From assembly GCF_001704275.1 (NCBI RefSeq), contig NZ_CP011533.1, forward strand, positions 930,001 through 994,000: a stretch of 64,000 bases of DNA, written 5' to 3'. Within the stretch, counting starts at the first letter, position 1, and each line of letters begins with the position of its first letter. The notes under the pieces were generated by a model that was given only the letters and a program-made list of their open reading frames with translations, searched no databases and was not told where the DNA came from. Below are positions 24,508 through 33,662 of the stretch, in pieces. Both the position numbers and the translations under genes were made by a program. This stretch comes from Streptomyces noursei ATCC 11455 (GTDB taxonomy: Bacteria; Actinomycetota; Actinomycetes; Streptomycetales; Streptomycetaceae).

Positions 24508-25728
24508 ATGGACCTCAACGGCGGGCTCGGCGGCCACGGCGCCCGGACGCGGACGGCACTGGTCATCGGGGGTGGGGTGGCGGGGCCGGTGACGGCACTC
24601 GCGCTGCGCAGGGCAGGCATCGCGGCGATGGTCTACGAGGCGTACCCGACCGCCGCGGACGGGGTCGGCGCCTGGCTGGGCCTGGCGCCGAACGGGCTGG
24701 CGGCGCTGACGACGGTCGGTGCCGACGCGGCGGTGCGCGCGGTGGGCGAGCCGGTCCCGGGGATGGTGATGGCGGACGGTGCCGGCAATCACTTCACCCG
24801 TTTCGACGGCTTCCCCGAGCTGCCCCCCACGATGACGATGCCGCGCGACCGGCTGTTCCGGGCACTGGCCGATCATGCGGCCGGCGAGGGCATCCGGTTC
24901 GAGTACGGCAAGCGGTTGGTCGACGCCAAGGAGACGCCCGAGGGCGTCACGGCCTACTTCGCGGACGGCACCTCCGCCACCGCTGACCTGCTGATCGGGG
25001 CGGACGGCATACGTTCCACGGTCCGCACGGTGATCGATCCCCAGGCACCCGCGCCCGAGTACGGCGGAGTGCTGAGCTTCGGCGGCTACGCGGCGGCGGA
25101 CTGCGGCATCGACGCCGAGGTCGAGGTCGCACCAGGCACCATGTACTTCGCGTTCGGCCGCGCCTTCATGGGCTACTGGCGGGGTGCGGACGGCCGACTG
25201 ATCTGGTTCGCCGGACTGCCCACGGACACCCCGCCGAGCCAGGACGAGCTGGCGCGGGTGCCCGCCACCGAGTGGATGAGCAGGCTGCGCGACCTGTACA
25301 CCGGCCACGTGCCCGGTGAGCTGCTGCTGCGGCACAGCGCCCCCGATGCGCTGATGGTCGTGGGCCAGATGGAGCGGATGCCGTCCGTACCGCACTGGCA
25401 CCGGGGGCGGATGGTGCTGGTGGGCGACGCGGTGCACGCGCCCTCCTCCAGTTCCGGGCAGGGCGCCTCACTCGCCATGGAGAGCGCGGTCGAACTGGCC
25501 CGCTGTCTGCGCGATCTCCCCACCCACCGCGAGGCGTTCGCCGCCTACGAAGCACTACGGCGCCCGCGTGTGGAGGCGATCGGGCAGAACGCCGCGGCCG
25601 TCAACAAGGTCAAGGCGGGCAAGAGCGCCGCGCCCGCGCCGGCGATCGGGGCGCCCGAGGAGATGTTCCGCGCGCTGCACTTCCATCGGATCGCCTGGGA
25701 GGAGACGGTGACGACGGACGGCAGGTGA
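24508..25728 (+). CDS. FAD-dependent monooxygenase
   Basis: A 406-residue group A flavin monooxygenase. The FAD loop is ALVIGGGVAGPVTALALRRA near residue 15. The second FAD motif LIGADGIRSTVR lies mid-protein. The third is LVGDAVHAPSSSSGQGASLA near 300. This layout matches the UbiH/salicylate hydroxylase-like family, which includes the Tet(X)-like and aurachin-type enzymes, so the substrate is probably aromatic but unknown. GGAG precedes the ATG at 24508. It is divergent from a PadR gene and probably controlled by it. Confidence 0.88.
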   Translation: MDLNGGLGGHGARTRTALVIGGGVAGPVTALALRRAGIAAMVYEAYPTAADGVGAWLGLAPNGLAALTTVGADAAVRAVGEPVPGMVMADGAGNHFTRFDGFPELPPTMTMPRDRLFRALADHAAGEGIRFEYGKRLVDAKETPEGVTAYFADGTSATADLLIGADGIRSTVRTVIDPQAPAPEYGGVLSFGGYAAADCGIDAEVEVAPGTMYFAFGRAFMGYWRGADGRLIWFAGLPTDTPPSQDELARVPATEWMSRLRDLYTGHVPGELLLRHSAPDALMVVGQMERMPSVPHWHRGRMVLVGDAVHAPSSSSGQGASLAMESAVELARCLRDLPTHREAFAAYEALRRPRVEAIGQNAAAVNKVKAGKSAAPAPAIGAPEEMFRALHFHRIAWEETVTTDGR

Positions 25729-25792
25729 CGAGCGGAGGGTGAGCGGCGGCGGGTGAGGGGTGCGCGGTACCGGCGGCAGCGGCAGCGGCCGG

Positions 25793-26743
25793 TCACCCGT
25801 CCTCGCCGTCGCCGTCCGGCACCTCCGGCACCGCGGTCGCGACCGCGGCCGCGATCGCGCTCAGGCAGGCGCGGACCGGCGGGCTCTGCGCGCGGGCGAG
25901 CCAGGCGGCCCGGATGTCGCGGCGGAGGGCCGGGCGGGTGGAGAGGAAGCGTACGTCGGGTGGGGCGGGGCGGCGCGACATGGCCGGGGTGAGACTGGCG
26001 GCCACGTTGCGGGAGACCAGGGCGAGTTGGGTGAGGTGGTCGGCGAGGAGGTAGCGGATGTCGGGCTCGACGCCGCGGGTGCGGAGCGTCTGGACGAGGG
26101 TGTCGTGCGGCTCCGTACCGGGCGGGCAGCAGGCCCAGGCGGTGTCCGTGAGCGCACCGAGATCGGCGTGGGCGGCGAGGTCGATGGTCGAGCGCCCGGC
26201 GAGCGGGTGGTGCGCGGAGAGTGCGACATAGACCTCCTCGCTGATCAGGGTGCGGAGCGCGACACCTTCCGGGACGGCGAGGGGGCGGGTGGTCCAACTC
26301 TCGACGAGGAGGAGGTCCAGCTCACCGTCGACGAGGCGGGGCAGCAGGTCGACGGCCTCGCCGTCGAGGACCGTGGGGGTGAGGCGAGGGTGCTCGGCGG
26401 CGAGGGCGGCGAGCGCGTCGGGCAGCAGGGTGCGCACCGCGCTTCCGACACCGCCGATGCGGAGGGGGCCCAGTACCTCGCTCCCGAGGTCGGCCAAGTC
26501 CGCTTGTGCGGCGGCGAGTTGCTTGATCAGTCGATCGGCGTGGCCGGCCAGGACGCGGCCGGCGTGGGTCAGGCGGACGCTGCGGCCGTGCGGTTGGAGG
26601 AGGGGGTGACCCGCTTCGCGTTCCAGTTTCGCCAGTTGCTGGGAGACCGCGGAAGGCGTCATGTGCAGGGTGCGGGCGGCCCGGGCGATCGATCCGTGGG
26701 TGGCGACGGCGGCGAGCGCGCGGAGCCGATCAATGCTGAACAC
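25793..26743 (-). CDS. LysR family transcriptional regulator
   Basis: A 316-residue LysR-type regulator. The helix-turn-helix is SIARAARTLHMTPSAVSQQL at about residues 18-37, followed by the linker helix and a two-lobed effector domain (LGPLRIGGVGSAVRTLLP). It is divergent from a DMT-type exporter gene, the usual arrangement for a LysR and its target. Start codon is GTG at 26743. Confidence 0.88.
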   Translation of the reverse strand: MFSIDRLRALAAVATHGSIARAARTLHMTPSAVSQQLAKLEREAGHPLLQPHGRSVRLTHAGRVLAGHADRLIKQLAAAQADLADLGSEVLGPLRIGGVGSAVRTLLPDALAALAAEHPRLTPTVLDGEAVDLLPRLVDGELDLLLVESWTTRPLAVPEGVALRTLISEEVYVALSAHHPLAGRSTIDLAAHADLGALTDTAWACCPPGTEPHDTLVQTLRTRGVEPDIRYLLADHLTQLALVSRNVAASLTPAMSRRPAPPDVRFLSTRPALRRDIRAAWLARAQSPPVRACLSAIAAAVATAVPEVPDGDGEDG

Positions 26744-26773
26744 GTTAGGGATGCTACCGATTATTGGGCTTGA

Positions 26774-26795
26774 ACCATTGCTTTTTGTTTATGGT
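26774..26795. promoter_or_regulatory. inverted repeat in LysR/DMT divergent promoter
   Basis: ACCAT at 26774-26778 and ATGGT at 26791-26795 with a 12-base AT-rich spacer, in the 74-base gap between the LysR and exporter genes. The spacing is near that of LysR-type sites. Confidence 0.4.
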
Positions 26796-26817
26796 GCGGC
26801 CAGGCACAGTGGATGGC

Positions 26818-27873
26818 ATGACGCGTGCAAACGAGTCGTTGACATCGGGCAAGTCGGCTTCGGGGACGTCAGCTTCGGGAAAGTCGCCACCGGGAAAGTC
26901 GGCGTCGTCGAGGTCGACATCGGGAGAGACGTCAACAGGCGTGCGGGCGTGCGTCGTTGGCGCACCGAGGTGGCGGTCTTCGCCGTTCGGATGGGCAGGG
27001 CGTCCCGTCGTACTGGCCATCGCGGGATCGGCGTGCATCTCCGCCTCGGCCGTCTTCATGAAGCTCTCCGGGACGAACGCGGGCACGGCGGCCTTTCTGC
27101 GCTGCGCGTTGGCGCTGTTCCTGCTGGTTCCGCTCGCCTGGGGGGAGGTGCGACGGGTCGGCGCCCGGCCGTTGCGCTATCAGCTGATGGACATCGGCGC
27201 CGGTGTGCTGCTCGGCGTGGACATGGTGTTCTGGGCGGCCGGCGTCCTCGACGTCGGCGCTTCGGTCGCCACGGTGTTGCTCAACGTCCAGGTCGTGGTG
27301 TTCCCGTTGCTCGCCCGGCTGGTGTCGGGGACTCGGCTGACGGGACGGTTCCTGCTGATGGTCCCGCTGATGTTGGCCGGGGTGGCGCTGGCGAGCGGGG
27401 CGCTCGGGCGCCCGCAGGCCGGCAGCGATCCGGTCGCCGGGGTGACGTTCGGGACGGCGGCGGGGGTGACGTACGCGGGATACCTGTTCCTGATGCGACT
27501 GGGCGGCGGACGCGAGCACACCGTCACTCCGGTGTGCGTCTCGACCGCGGCGGCCGCCGCGACGGCCGCCGTGCTGGGCGGCCTGTGGACGGGGATCGAT
27601 CTGGATCCGGGCTGGCCCGCGTGGGGCTGGCTGATCACGCTCGCCTTCGTCGGGCAGGTGCTCGCCTGGCTCCTGATCACGGCCGCACTGCCGAGGCTGG
27701 CGCCGAACGTCGGTGCCGCCCTGTTGCTGCTCCAGCCGGTGATGGCCTTCGGGTTGGGGGTCGCGATCGGCGAGCGGCCCACTCCGACCCAGGCCGTGGG
27801 CTGCGCCCTGGTGGTCGCAGCGGTCTGGCACACGGGCCGGACGCCGCGGGAGCGCCGGAGGGGGGCCGGGTGA
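26818..27873 (+). CDS. EamA/DMT family transporter
   Basis: A 351-residue drug/metabolite transporter with about ten membrane helices in two EamA halves. These include VVLAIAGSACISASAVFM, LRCALALFLLVPLAWGE, VGASVATVLLNVQVVVFPLL and the second-half LLLLQPVMAFGLGVAIGE. It probably exports a small metabolite or drug. The first 45 residues are odd: a Ser/Gly/Lys-rich tract of near-identical SGKSAS-type repeats (about 26838-26935) precedes the first helix. That tract may be a variable repeat or not translated. It is probably regulated by the divergent LysR. Confidence 0.85.
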   Translation: MTRANESLTSGKSASGTSASGKSPPGKSASSRSTSGETSTGVRACVVGAPRWRSSPFGWAGRPVVLAIAGSACISASAVFMKLSGTNAGTAAFLRCALALFLLVPLAWGEVRRVGARPLRYQLMDIGAGVLLGVDMVFWAAGVLDVGASVATVLLNVQVVVFPLLARLVSGTRLTGRFLLMVPLMLAGVALASGALGRPQAGSDPVAGVTFGTAAGVTYAGYLFLMRLGGGREHTVTPVCVSTAAAAATAAVLGGLWTGIDLDPGWPAWGWLITLAFVGQVLAWLLITAALPRLAPNVGAALLLLQPVMAFGLGVAIGERPTPTQAVGCALVVAAVWHTGRTPRERRRGAG

Positions 27874-27939
27874 GGCGGCGGGCGCCCGGCCGCATCGGGG
27901 GCGGCCCGCGCGGGCGCCCCGCCGCGATACCGTCACCGC

Positions 27940-28482
27940 ATGGCTGATTCCCACAGCGCCGATCCCCGTCTGACCACGCCGTCCTTCCTCGTGCTCGGCT
28001 TCATCGACCAGTTGGGCGAGGCCACCCCCTACGACGTGAAGGTCGAGGCCGGCCGCACGGTGGCCCCGTTCTGGTCGATGCCGCATGCGCAGGTCTACGC
28101 GCAGTGCGACCGGCTCGTCGCGGCGGGACTGCTGTCCGAATCCCGGCAGTCGGGCGGTCGCAACCGGCGGTTGCTCAAACTGACTCCGGCAGGCAAGGCG
28201 GCCTTGGCGGAGTGGCTCGCCGACTCGACCTTCGTCCCGGTCGAGGCGCGGGAGCGCGGCATCCTCAAGCTGTGGTTCGGCGGCCGGCCGGAGGTCCACT
28301 CCCCCGTCCAGATCAGCGAACACCACCGCACACTGGCGGAGTACGAGGAACTCGCCGAGAGCGTGGGGGAGTTGCTGACGCGGGGGCAGCGCGAGGCGCT
28401 GGAGTTCGGCATCCGCTACGAGCGGATGATGATCGATTTCTGGCAGTGGGTGGAGCAACGGGGCGACCAGCGGGGCGAGTAG
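27940..28482 (+). CDS. PadR family transcriptional regulator
   Basis: A 180-residue PadR/Vir-like regulator. The winged helix includes FLVLGFIDQLGEATPYDVKV, then FWSMPHAQVYAQCDRLVAAG and LLKLTPAGKAALAEWL. The C-terminal helices (HHRTLAEYEELAESVGELL) are of the type that forms a coiled-coil dimer. It lies 66 bases after the DMT gene and 236 bases before a DUF2306 gene in the same direction, so the DUF2306 gene is a possible target. Confidence 0.85.
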   Translation: MADSHSADPRLTTPSFLVLGFIDQLGEATPYDVKVEAGRTVAPFWSMPHAQVYAQCDRLVAAGLLSESRQSGGRNRRLLKLTPAGKAALAEWLADSTFVPVEARERGILKLWFGGRPEVHSPVQISEHHRTLAEYEELAESVGELLTRGQREALEFGIRYERMMIDFWQWVEQRGDQRGE

Positions 28483-28718
28483 GCCGCGCCGGGCACACGA
28501 CACCCACACACACCCTTCCCCTGCGCACATCCGCCCATTTCCCACCAAGGATGCGCGCATCGCACCGGCACGCGGCGCGGAAGCCGCGCCGGCCATTGAC
28601 CGCGGACCGGATCACCCCTACCTTCTCGACAGTCCAGTTAGGACCATCCATTTTTGACTATTGCCGGGCACCGGGCACCGGGCCCGTCGGAGACCGGGCC
28701 GCGATCCAGGGAGTCGCC

Positions 28719-29897
28719 ATGAACCGTCCGAGGAGGGCCACTTGGCGCCGCGCGGCCACCATCACGGTGGTCGTCGTCTGCGTGGGGTACGCGCCGATCG
28801 CGATGACCGAGCTGTGGCCGTACGCGCACCGGGGCGCCCCCGCCTTCGGTGAATGGCTGCTGGGCCGGGCGATGTCCCCGCGCTATGTCGCGGATGCCCT
28901 GGCCACCCGCATCGGACCGTACGGCCGCAGCCTGGCCGCGATGATCTTCCATTCGGTGCTGGGCGGCGTGCTGATGCTGCTCGGGCCCGCGCAGTTGATC
29001 TCGGCGATCCGACGGCGCAGGCGGCTGCACCGCGTCCTGGGCGTGGTGTTCGCGCTGACGGTGTACGCCTCGATGGCGGGCGCGGCGATCTACCTGGCGC
29101 GGACCGCGCCGCGCGACGCGTTCAGCGGGCCGGCGTTCTGGATCGTGCTCGCCACCATCCTGGTCGGCACCGTCATGAGCGTCACCTTCGGCATCCTCGC
29201 GGCGGTCGGCAACTTCCCCGACCTGCACCAGCGTTGGATGCTGCTGTGCTACGCCTACCTGATGACCGCGCCGCTGCTGCGCCTGGAATGGGGCGCACTC
29301 CCGGCGTTCCTCCCCGGTCTCTCCATGGCGGACGTCAACCGCGTCGCGATCATGCATCTCGGGGCCGTCGTCGCCTTCGGAGCCCTGGTCGCCTCGCGCG
29401 CGATGGACAAGCGGGACGCATCCCCCGGGGTCCGCGGCACCTGGGTGCCGACGCCGGTGCTGGTCACGGCGCACGTGGCCGGCGCGTCGGCGCTCGGCTG
29501 GCTCGTCAAGTCCGCCCTGGGGTGGGGCAGCGGCGGTTCCCGTCTGATGGCCGCCTACCTGATCCCCTTCGCCGCGGCCTACGCCACCATGTTCGTCTGC
29601 CAGCGGCGGGCGGGCCGGGACGGCAGGAGCTGGGCGCGCGAGGAGTGGCGGCTGCATCTGGTCGCGCTGTGCCTGGCTCCGCCGTTCTCCGCCGCGGCGG
29701 GGCTGCTGTTCGAGCACTATGCGGGGCTCGACCGGCCGACGGCACTGGCCGCGGGGATCGCCATCGGCTGCGGGATGTTGGCCTTCGCGGCGACCGCGGC
29801 GGTGAGCCTGCGGGTGATGGTCGGACGCGAGGTGCTCAAACGGGAGCGACTGGCCGCCGCCCCCCGGCCGGACCGGGATCCGGCGCCGGTGGGGTGA
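28719..29897 (+). CDS. DUF2306 domain membrane protein
   Basis: A 392-residue membrane protein with about eight hydrophobic helices. The DUF2306 signature is visible in RRRRLHRVLGVVFALTVYAS and DLHQRWMLLCYAYLMTAPLL; the conserved histidines in the two motifs suggest a haem- or metal-related role, but the family function is unknown. GGGAG lies six bases before the ATG at 28719. It stands alone after the PadR gene. Confidence 0.8.
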   Translation: MNRPRRATWRRAATITVVVVCVGYAPIAMTELWPYAHRGAPAFGEWLLGRAMSPRYVADALATRIGPYGRSLAAMIFHSVLGGVLMLLGPAQLISAIRRRRRLHRVLGVVFALTVYASMAGAAIYLARTAPRDAFSGPAFWIVLATILVGTVMSVTFGILAAVGNFPDLHQRWMLLCYAYLMTAPLLRLEWGALPAFLPGLSMADVNRVAIMHLGAVVAFGALVASRAMDKRDASPGVRGTWVPTPVLVTAHVAGASALGWLVKSALGWGSGGSRLMAAYLIPFAAAYATMFVCQRRAGRDGRSWAREEWRLHLVALCLAPPFSAAAGLLFEHYAGLDRPTALAAGIAIGCGMLAFAATAAVSLRVMVGREVLKRERLAAAPRPDRDPAPVG

Positions 29898-30099
29898 AAC
29901 CCGTTGCCCGTCGGACGCACGGTGCCGGCGACGACACCGGAGGCGGAGGAGAGATGACCGGGGCAGCGGACGATACCGGGGCCCTCACATCCACTTCGAC
30001 TGACCGGTGGCTGGGGCTGGGACCGGCGCTGGGACCGGGGCTTGTTGCGAGGCCGGAAGAGCGGGCGGGGAGCGGGCGGGGCGACCTGCGTGCCGGGCC

Positions 30100-30538
30100 T
30101 CAACGACCCACTTCGCGGTATCGCTCGGACAGCCGGACGACCTCTCCGGCCAACGGCTCCAACTGCGGTTCCTGGCGCGCCGCGGCCCGTGCCAGGCGGG
30201 CGATCGCCGCGGACCACCTCGCGTCCGCCCGGCCCGCCGCACTCCCTTCGGCCGCTTCCAGCGCTGCGGGCTCCTCACCGATGCGGGCGAATCCACGGTC
30301 GAGCAGGCCGCGGGCTTCGTCGGGGCGGTGCCGGGCCAGGGCCTTCACCGCGCCGGTGGCATTGGCCAGCGCACTGGCCGGCCGCGACCACTCCCCCTCA
30401 CGACCACTCCCCCTCACGGGCGCGCGCCCGGGGGTCGCCCCGGTCGTAATCCTCGTCGGCGGCGACGGACTCCGCCCGTACGGACAGGTCGAGCCGCCAG
30501 AAGAGCACGAGCGCCTGGCGATCCGATGCGCACCGCAT
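30100..30538 (-). pseudogene. hypothetical protein gene frameshifted by a 16-bp tandem duplication
   Basis: Two open frames on the minus strand join if one copy of a perfect 16-bp duplication at 30385-30416 is removed. The first frame starts at ATG 30538 (MRCASDRQALVLFWRLDL) and reads REGEWS before a TGA created by the second copy. The other frame continues from REGEWS into SALANATGAVKALARHRPDE and ends at 30100. The repaired product would have 140 residues, mostly alanine-rich helices, with no recognised domain. Because 16 is not a multiple of three, gain or loss of a copy would switch the gene off or on. It could be a phase-variable gene, a recent pseudogene or an assembly error. Confidence 0.6.
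30385..30416. repeat. perfect 16-bp tandem duplication
   Basis: CGACCACTCCCCCTCA occurs twice without a gap, at 30385-30400 and 30401-30416. The second copy shifts the reading frame of the minus-strand gene that spans it. Confidence 0.95.
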
Positions 30539-30618
30539 GGCGGCATGCCTAGGTCAAGTCCGACGGGTCAGGGCCGGGGCCGCGGTCGGGGCGAGGGTGC
30601 CGCCGGTACGGGCGCGGG

Positions 30619-31803
30619 TCAGCCGGACCGCCGCGGGCTCCGCAGCGCCCCGTACACCGACCAGGCCACCGACACCAGCGGCACCGCGACCACCGCCCCG
30701 AGAACACCCGCCGTGACGCCCCCGCAGACCACCGCCAGCGCCACCACCATCGGGTGCAGGCTCACCGCGCGGCTCATCACCACGGGGTGCAGTACATGCC
30801 CTTCGAGCTGTCCGACGAGCACGATGAGCAGGATGACGAGCAGCGCCACCAGGGGCCCCTTGGCCGCCAGGGCCACCACCGCGGCCACCGCCAGCGCCAC
30901 CGGTGAGCCGATGAGCGGGACGAAGGCGGCGAAGAACTCCAGCACCGCGAGCGGCAGGACCAGCGGCACGCCCAGTACGAAGAGGACCACGCCCACGAGG
31001 ACGGCGTTGGTGGCGGCGATCAGCACGATGCCGCGGGTGTAGCCGGTGAACGTGGTCCACGCCGCGCGTCCCGCGGTACCGACCGGCCGGCGTCCGCGCT
31101 CCGGGAGCTGACCGCCGAACCAGAGCCACATCCGGGCGCCCGAATGCAGGAAGAAGACCGAGCAGAACAGAGCCAGCACGCCGACCGTCAGCACCTCCGC
31201 CAGCCGGCCCACGCCGCTCACCGCGGTGTTGATGAGGTTGGCGCGGTTGGTGGACACGAAGTGGGAGATCCACTCCTGGAGGTGGGAGAGCGAGCCGGGC
31301 TGGAGGCGGAACGGCGGGCCTTCGAGCCATCGCTCGATCCTCGCCACGCCCCCGGTGAACACCAGGCGCAGACCGGGCCACTCATCGGCCACGTTGGCCC
31401 CGATCAGGCTCAGCACACCGACCAGGAGCAGGATCCCGAACAGCACCCCGACGGTGACCGCCGCGGCCCGCGGCAGCCACCGGCCCAGCAGGTTCGTCAG
31501 CGGTTCGAGCAAGGCGGTGAGCACCAGCCCCAGGAACACCGCCAGGGTGACGAGGTGGAACCGCCCCAGCACCACGAACACCACATAGACGGCGGCGCCC
31601 ACGACCAGCAGCCGCCAGCCGTACGCGGCGGCCATGCGCAGCGACCTGGGTACGGCGACGGCCTCGCGCGGTCGTGGGGCCGACGTCCCACCGGTCCGCC
31701 GCACGACGAGCCATCGACGCCGATGCGGGACGGCTCGCTGTGCGGCGGACGCGGCATCCCGCGGTCTGCGGGTGGGACCGGCCCTGCGGGGTCGGTTCGG
31801 CAC
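30619..31803 (-). CDS. AI-2E family transporter
   Basis: A 394-residue membrane protein of the AI-2E (TqsA/YdiK) exporter superfamily. It has about eight helices, with the typical order: LLVVGAAVYVVFVVLGRFHL, then LPRAAAVTVGVLFGILLLVG, a large central domain, and LVALLVILLIVLVGQLEGH followed by LHPVVMSRAVSLHP, the family's best-known motif. The substrate of such proteins varies (small signals, ions). The first 55 residues are arginine- and proline-rich and could be upstream of the true start, although AGGAGG lies 12 bases before the GTG at 31803. Confidence 0.85.
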   Translation of the reverse strand: MPNRPRRAGPTRRPRDAASAAQRAVPHRRRWLVVRRTGGTSAPRPREAVAVPRSLRMAAAYGWRLLVVGAAVYVVFVVLGRFHLVTLAVFLGLVLTALLEPLTNLLGRWLPRAAAVTVGVLFGILLLVGVLSLIGANVADEWPGLRLVFTGGVARIERWLEGPPFRLQPGSLSHLQEWISHFVSTNRANLINTAVSGVGRLAEVLTVGVLALFCSVFFLHSGARMWLWFGGQLPERGRRPVGTAGRAAWTTFTGYTRGIVLIAATNAVLVGVVLFVLGVPLVLPLAVLEFFAAFVPLIGSPVALAVAAVVALAAKGPLVALLVILLIVLVGQLEGHVLHPVVMSRAVSLHPMVVALAVVCGGVTAGVLGAVVAVPLVSVAWSVYGALRSPRRSG

Positions 31804-32108
31804 GTTGCGCCGCCACCTCCTCCCGCCCGCGGGCCTTCACGGGGACCCTCCTGCCACGGGGCCCCGAAGAGAGCGGTATCACCGCCGGGAGGGGATCGAA
31901 CACGACCGGCCGGTATTCCCCCGAAGGCACCCGGCCGGGCCACCCGGGGCGCCGGTGGGCGGTCGCCGGACGACGGCCACGGGCGACGATCACGGCCGGC
32001 GGTCGCCGACCGCGACCGCCGGCCCTGATTCGGGCCCTGACCTGGTCCTTTATGCCTGCCGCACCCCTCGGTCAGCAGAAGTTGCCGTTACCACAACCGG
32101 GGCACACA
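31804..32108. other. divergent intergenic region with a strong hairpin
   Basis: About 300 bases between the AI-2E transporter and the small DUF6131-like gene. No gene is supported here. A 13-bp perfect stem-loop at 31994-32024 is the only clear structure. Confidence 0.5.
31994..32024. promoter_or_regulatory. perfect 13-bp stem-loop upstream of DUF6131-like gene
   Basis: Arms 31994-32006 and 32012-32024 with a 5-base loop. It lies about 85 bases before the small membrane protein gene in a divergent region, so it may be a 5' leader hairpin or attenuator rather than a gene-end terminator. Confidence 0.45.
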
Positions 32109-32300
32109 GTGAAAGAGGACGCTCTCACGAGATCGGAGCACATCGTGGTCGTTCTCGGCATCATCTTGCTCGTCATCGGCCTGGTCGCCGGCCTTTCCAT
32201 TCTGGTGACGATCGGCGGCATCCTGCTCCTCATCGGGGCGGTCCTGTGGCTGCTCGGTGTGATGGGGCACGCGGTCGGCGGACGGCGTCACTACTGGTAG
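32109..32300 (+). CDS. DUF6131-like small membrane protein
   Basis: A 63-residue protein with two adjacent hydrophobic helices (VVLGIILLVIGLVAG and ILVTIGGILLLIGAVLWLLG) and the C-terminal HAVGGRRHYW that I associate with DUF6131. The function is unknown; members are abundant in actinobacteria. The GTG at 32109 with GGGG six bases upstream was chosen. Confidence 0.7.
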   Translation: MKEDALTRSEHIVVVLGIILLVIGLVAGLSILVTIGGILLLIGAVLWLLGVMGHAVGGRRHYW

Positions 32301-32438
32301 CGGCCCACGGACGGCGGCCGAGGGAACGGGGCACGGCGGGAACACGGCCCGGGGCCGCAGCGGCTCACGGGCCTAGAGGAACGGTCAGTCGCCAGTCGTC
32401 CAGGAAGCCAGTAGCGCCAGTAGCCAGTAGGAGACGCT

Positions 32439-32786
32439 ATGAGCACGGAAGCGGGCTACGGCCGGACGTACGCCATCCAGCCGGCCGGCGGAATCGGCCA
32501 GCACGCCGCCCACCACCAGACCTTCCCCCACACGCTGAAGGCCCGGGTCGTGGACATCCAGGACCAGGCACCGGTGGCCGAGCTGCCGGTGACCTTCGTC
32601 TGGGATTCGATGAGCCAGCAGGCGCTGTTCGAAGGCGGCGAGATCTCCGTGACCGTCCTCACCGACCCTCAGGGTTACGCGGAGAGCCCGCGGCTCACGG
32701 CCGGCGACGCCGCCGGCACCGCGACCTTCACCATCACGGCGGCGGGCGCCCCGCCGGCCCATGTGGAGATCATGGTCGACCACTGA
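32439..32786 (+). CDS. hypothetical protein, possible Ig-like domain
   Basis: A 115-residue soluble protein. The alternating pattern in KARVVDIQDQAPVAELPVTF and the later TAGDAAGTATFTITAAGAPP resembles a bacterial immunoglobulin-like (invasin/Big-type) domain, whose usual task is surface or adhesion structure. There is no signal peptide or anchor, so the assignment is a guess. It is a small single-domain gene that stands alone. Confidence 0.6.
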   Translation: MSTEAGYGRTYAIQPAGGIGQHAAHHQTFPHTLKARVVDIQDQAPVAELPVTFVWDSMSQQALFEGGEISVTVLTDPQGYAESPRLTAGDAAGTATFTITAAGAPPAHVEIMVDH

Positions 32787-32883
32787 CCGACGTCCGACGG
32801 CGCCCCTCCGCCCCCGAGCGGCGTGGCGCCCGACCACCGGCAGCACCCCCAGCGCCGACAGGGGCATGCGGTAGAAAGTCCGC

Positions 32884-33633
32884 ATGCCTCGCCTCCCCGT
32901 CTGTGGCCCCGAGGGCCCCCTGCGCGTCACCGCGACCACCGCTCCCCCGGCGCCGCACGCCGGCTCCGAACCCCCGCTCCGGGCCGTCCTGTTCGACTTC
33001 TCCGGGACCTTGTTCCAGATCCGCTCGTACGCGGAAAGAATTCGTGCGGTGCTGCCACCACCGGTGGACGACGCGGCAATGGACCACATCCTCAACGGAC
33101 TTGAGGCGGGCCTCGCGGACCCCGGCGTGCGGGAGGCGCAGCGCGCCCGCGACGTCTCGGCGGAGGCCCACCGGCACGCCTTCACCACCTGGTACTCCTC
33201 GGTGCCCGAGCTGGCGCCGGTCGCCGAGGCGCTGTACCGGCAGCTCAGGACCCCCGAGTACTGGCAGCCGTACGCCGACACCGCTTCCACGGTGCGGCAA
33301 CTCACGGACGGCGGGCTGGCGTTGGGCGTGGTCAGCGATATCGGATGGGAGCTGCGCCCCACCTTCGCCCACCACCGGCTGGACCACTTCTTCTCCTCCT
33401 GGGTGCACTCCTACGAACACGGCACCGAGAAGCCGGATCCGCTGCTGTTCCACCGTGCGTGCGAGGAACTCGGCGTCGAGCCGGCCGCCGCGCTGATGGT
33501 GGGCGACCACCCGGCGAAGGACGGCGGCGCCGCCGGTGCGGGGCTGCGTTCCTACGTCCTGCCGGCGGGCGCCGTGCCCGGCTCGCACCGTGGGCTGGCG
33601 GCCGTACTGCGCCTCGCGCGACTCGCGTCCTGA
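32884..33633 (+). CDS. HAD superfamily hydrolase
   Basis: A 249-residue haloacid dehalogenase-like phosphatase. Motif I is VLFDFSGTLF: the second Asp of the usual D-x-D is replaced by Ser. Motif III Lys is in GTEKPDPLLFHRA and motif IV is MVGDHPAKDG. The helical cap sits between residues 50 and 140. The D-x-S form of motif I is unusual for phosphatases and points to a phosphotransfer variant or altered activity. The substrate is unknown. Confidence 0.82.
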   Translation: MPRLPVCGPEGPLRVTATTAPPAPHAGSEPPLRAVLFDFSGTLFQIRSYAERIRAVLPPPVDDAAMDHILNGLEAGLADPGVREAQRARDVSAEAHRHAFTTWYSSVPELAPVAEALYRQLRTPEYWQPYADTASTVRQLTDGGLALGVVSDIGWELRPTFAHHRLDHFFSSWVHSYEHGTEKPDPLLFHRACEELGVEPAAALMVGDHPAKDGGAAGAGLRSYVLPAGAVPGSHRGLAAVLRLARLAS

Positions 33634-33662
33634 CCCGGGGGACAGACCCTAGGACCGAGCTC

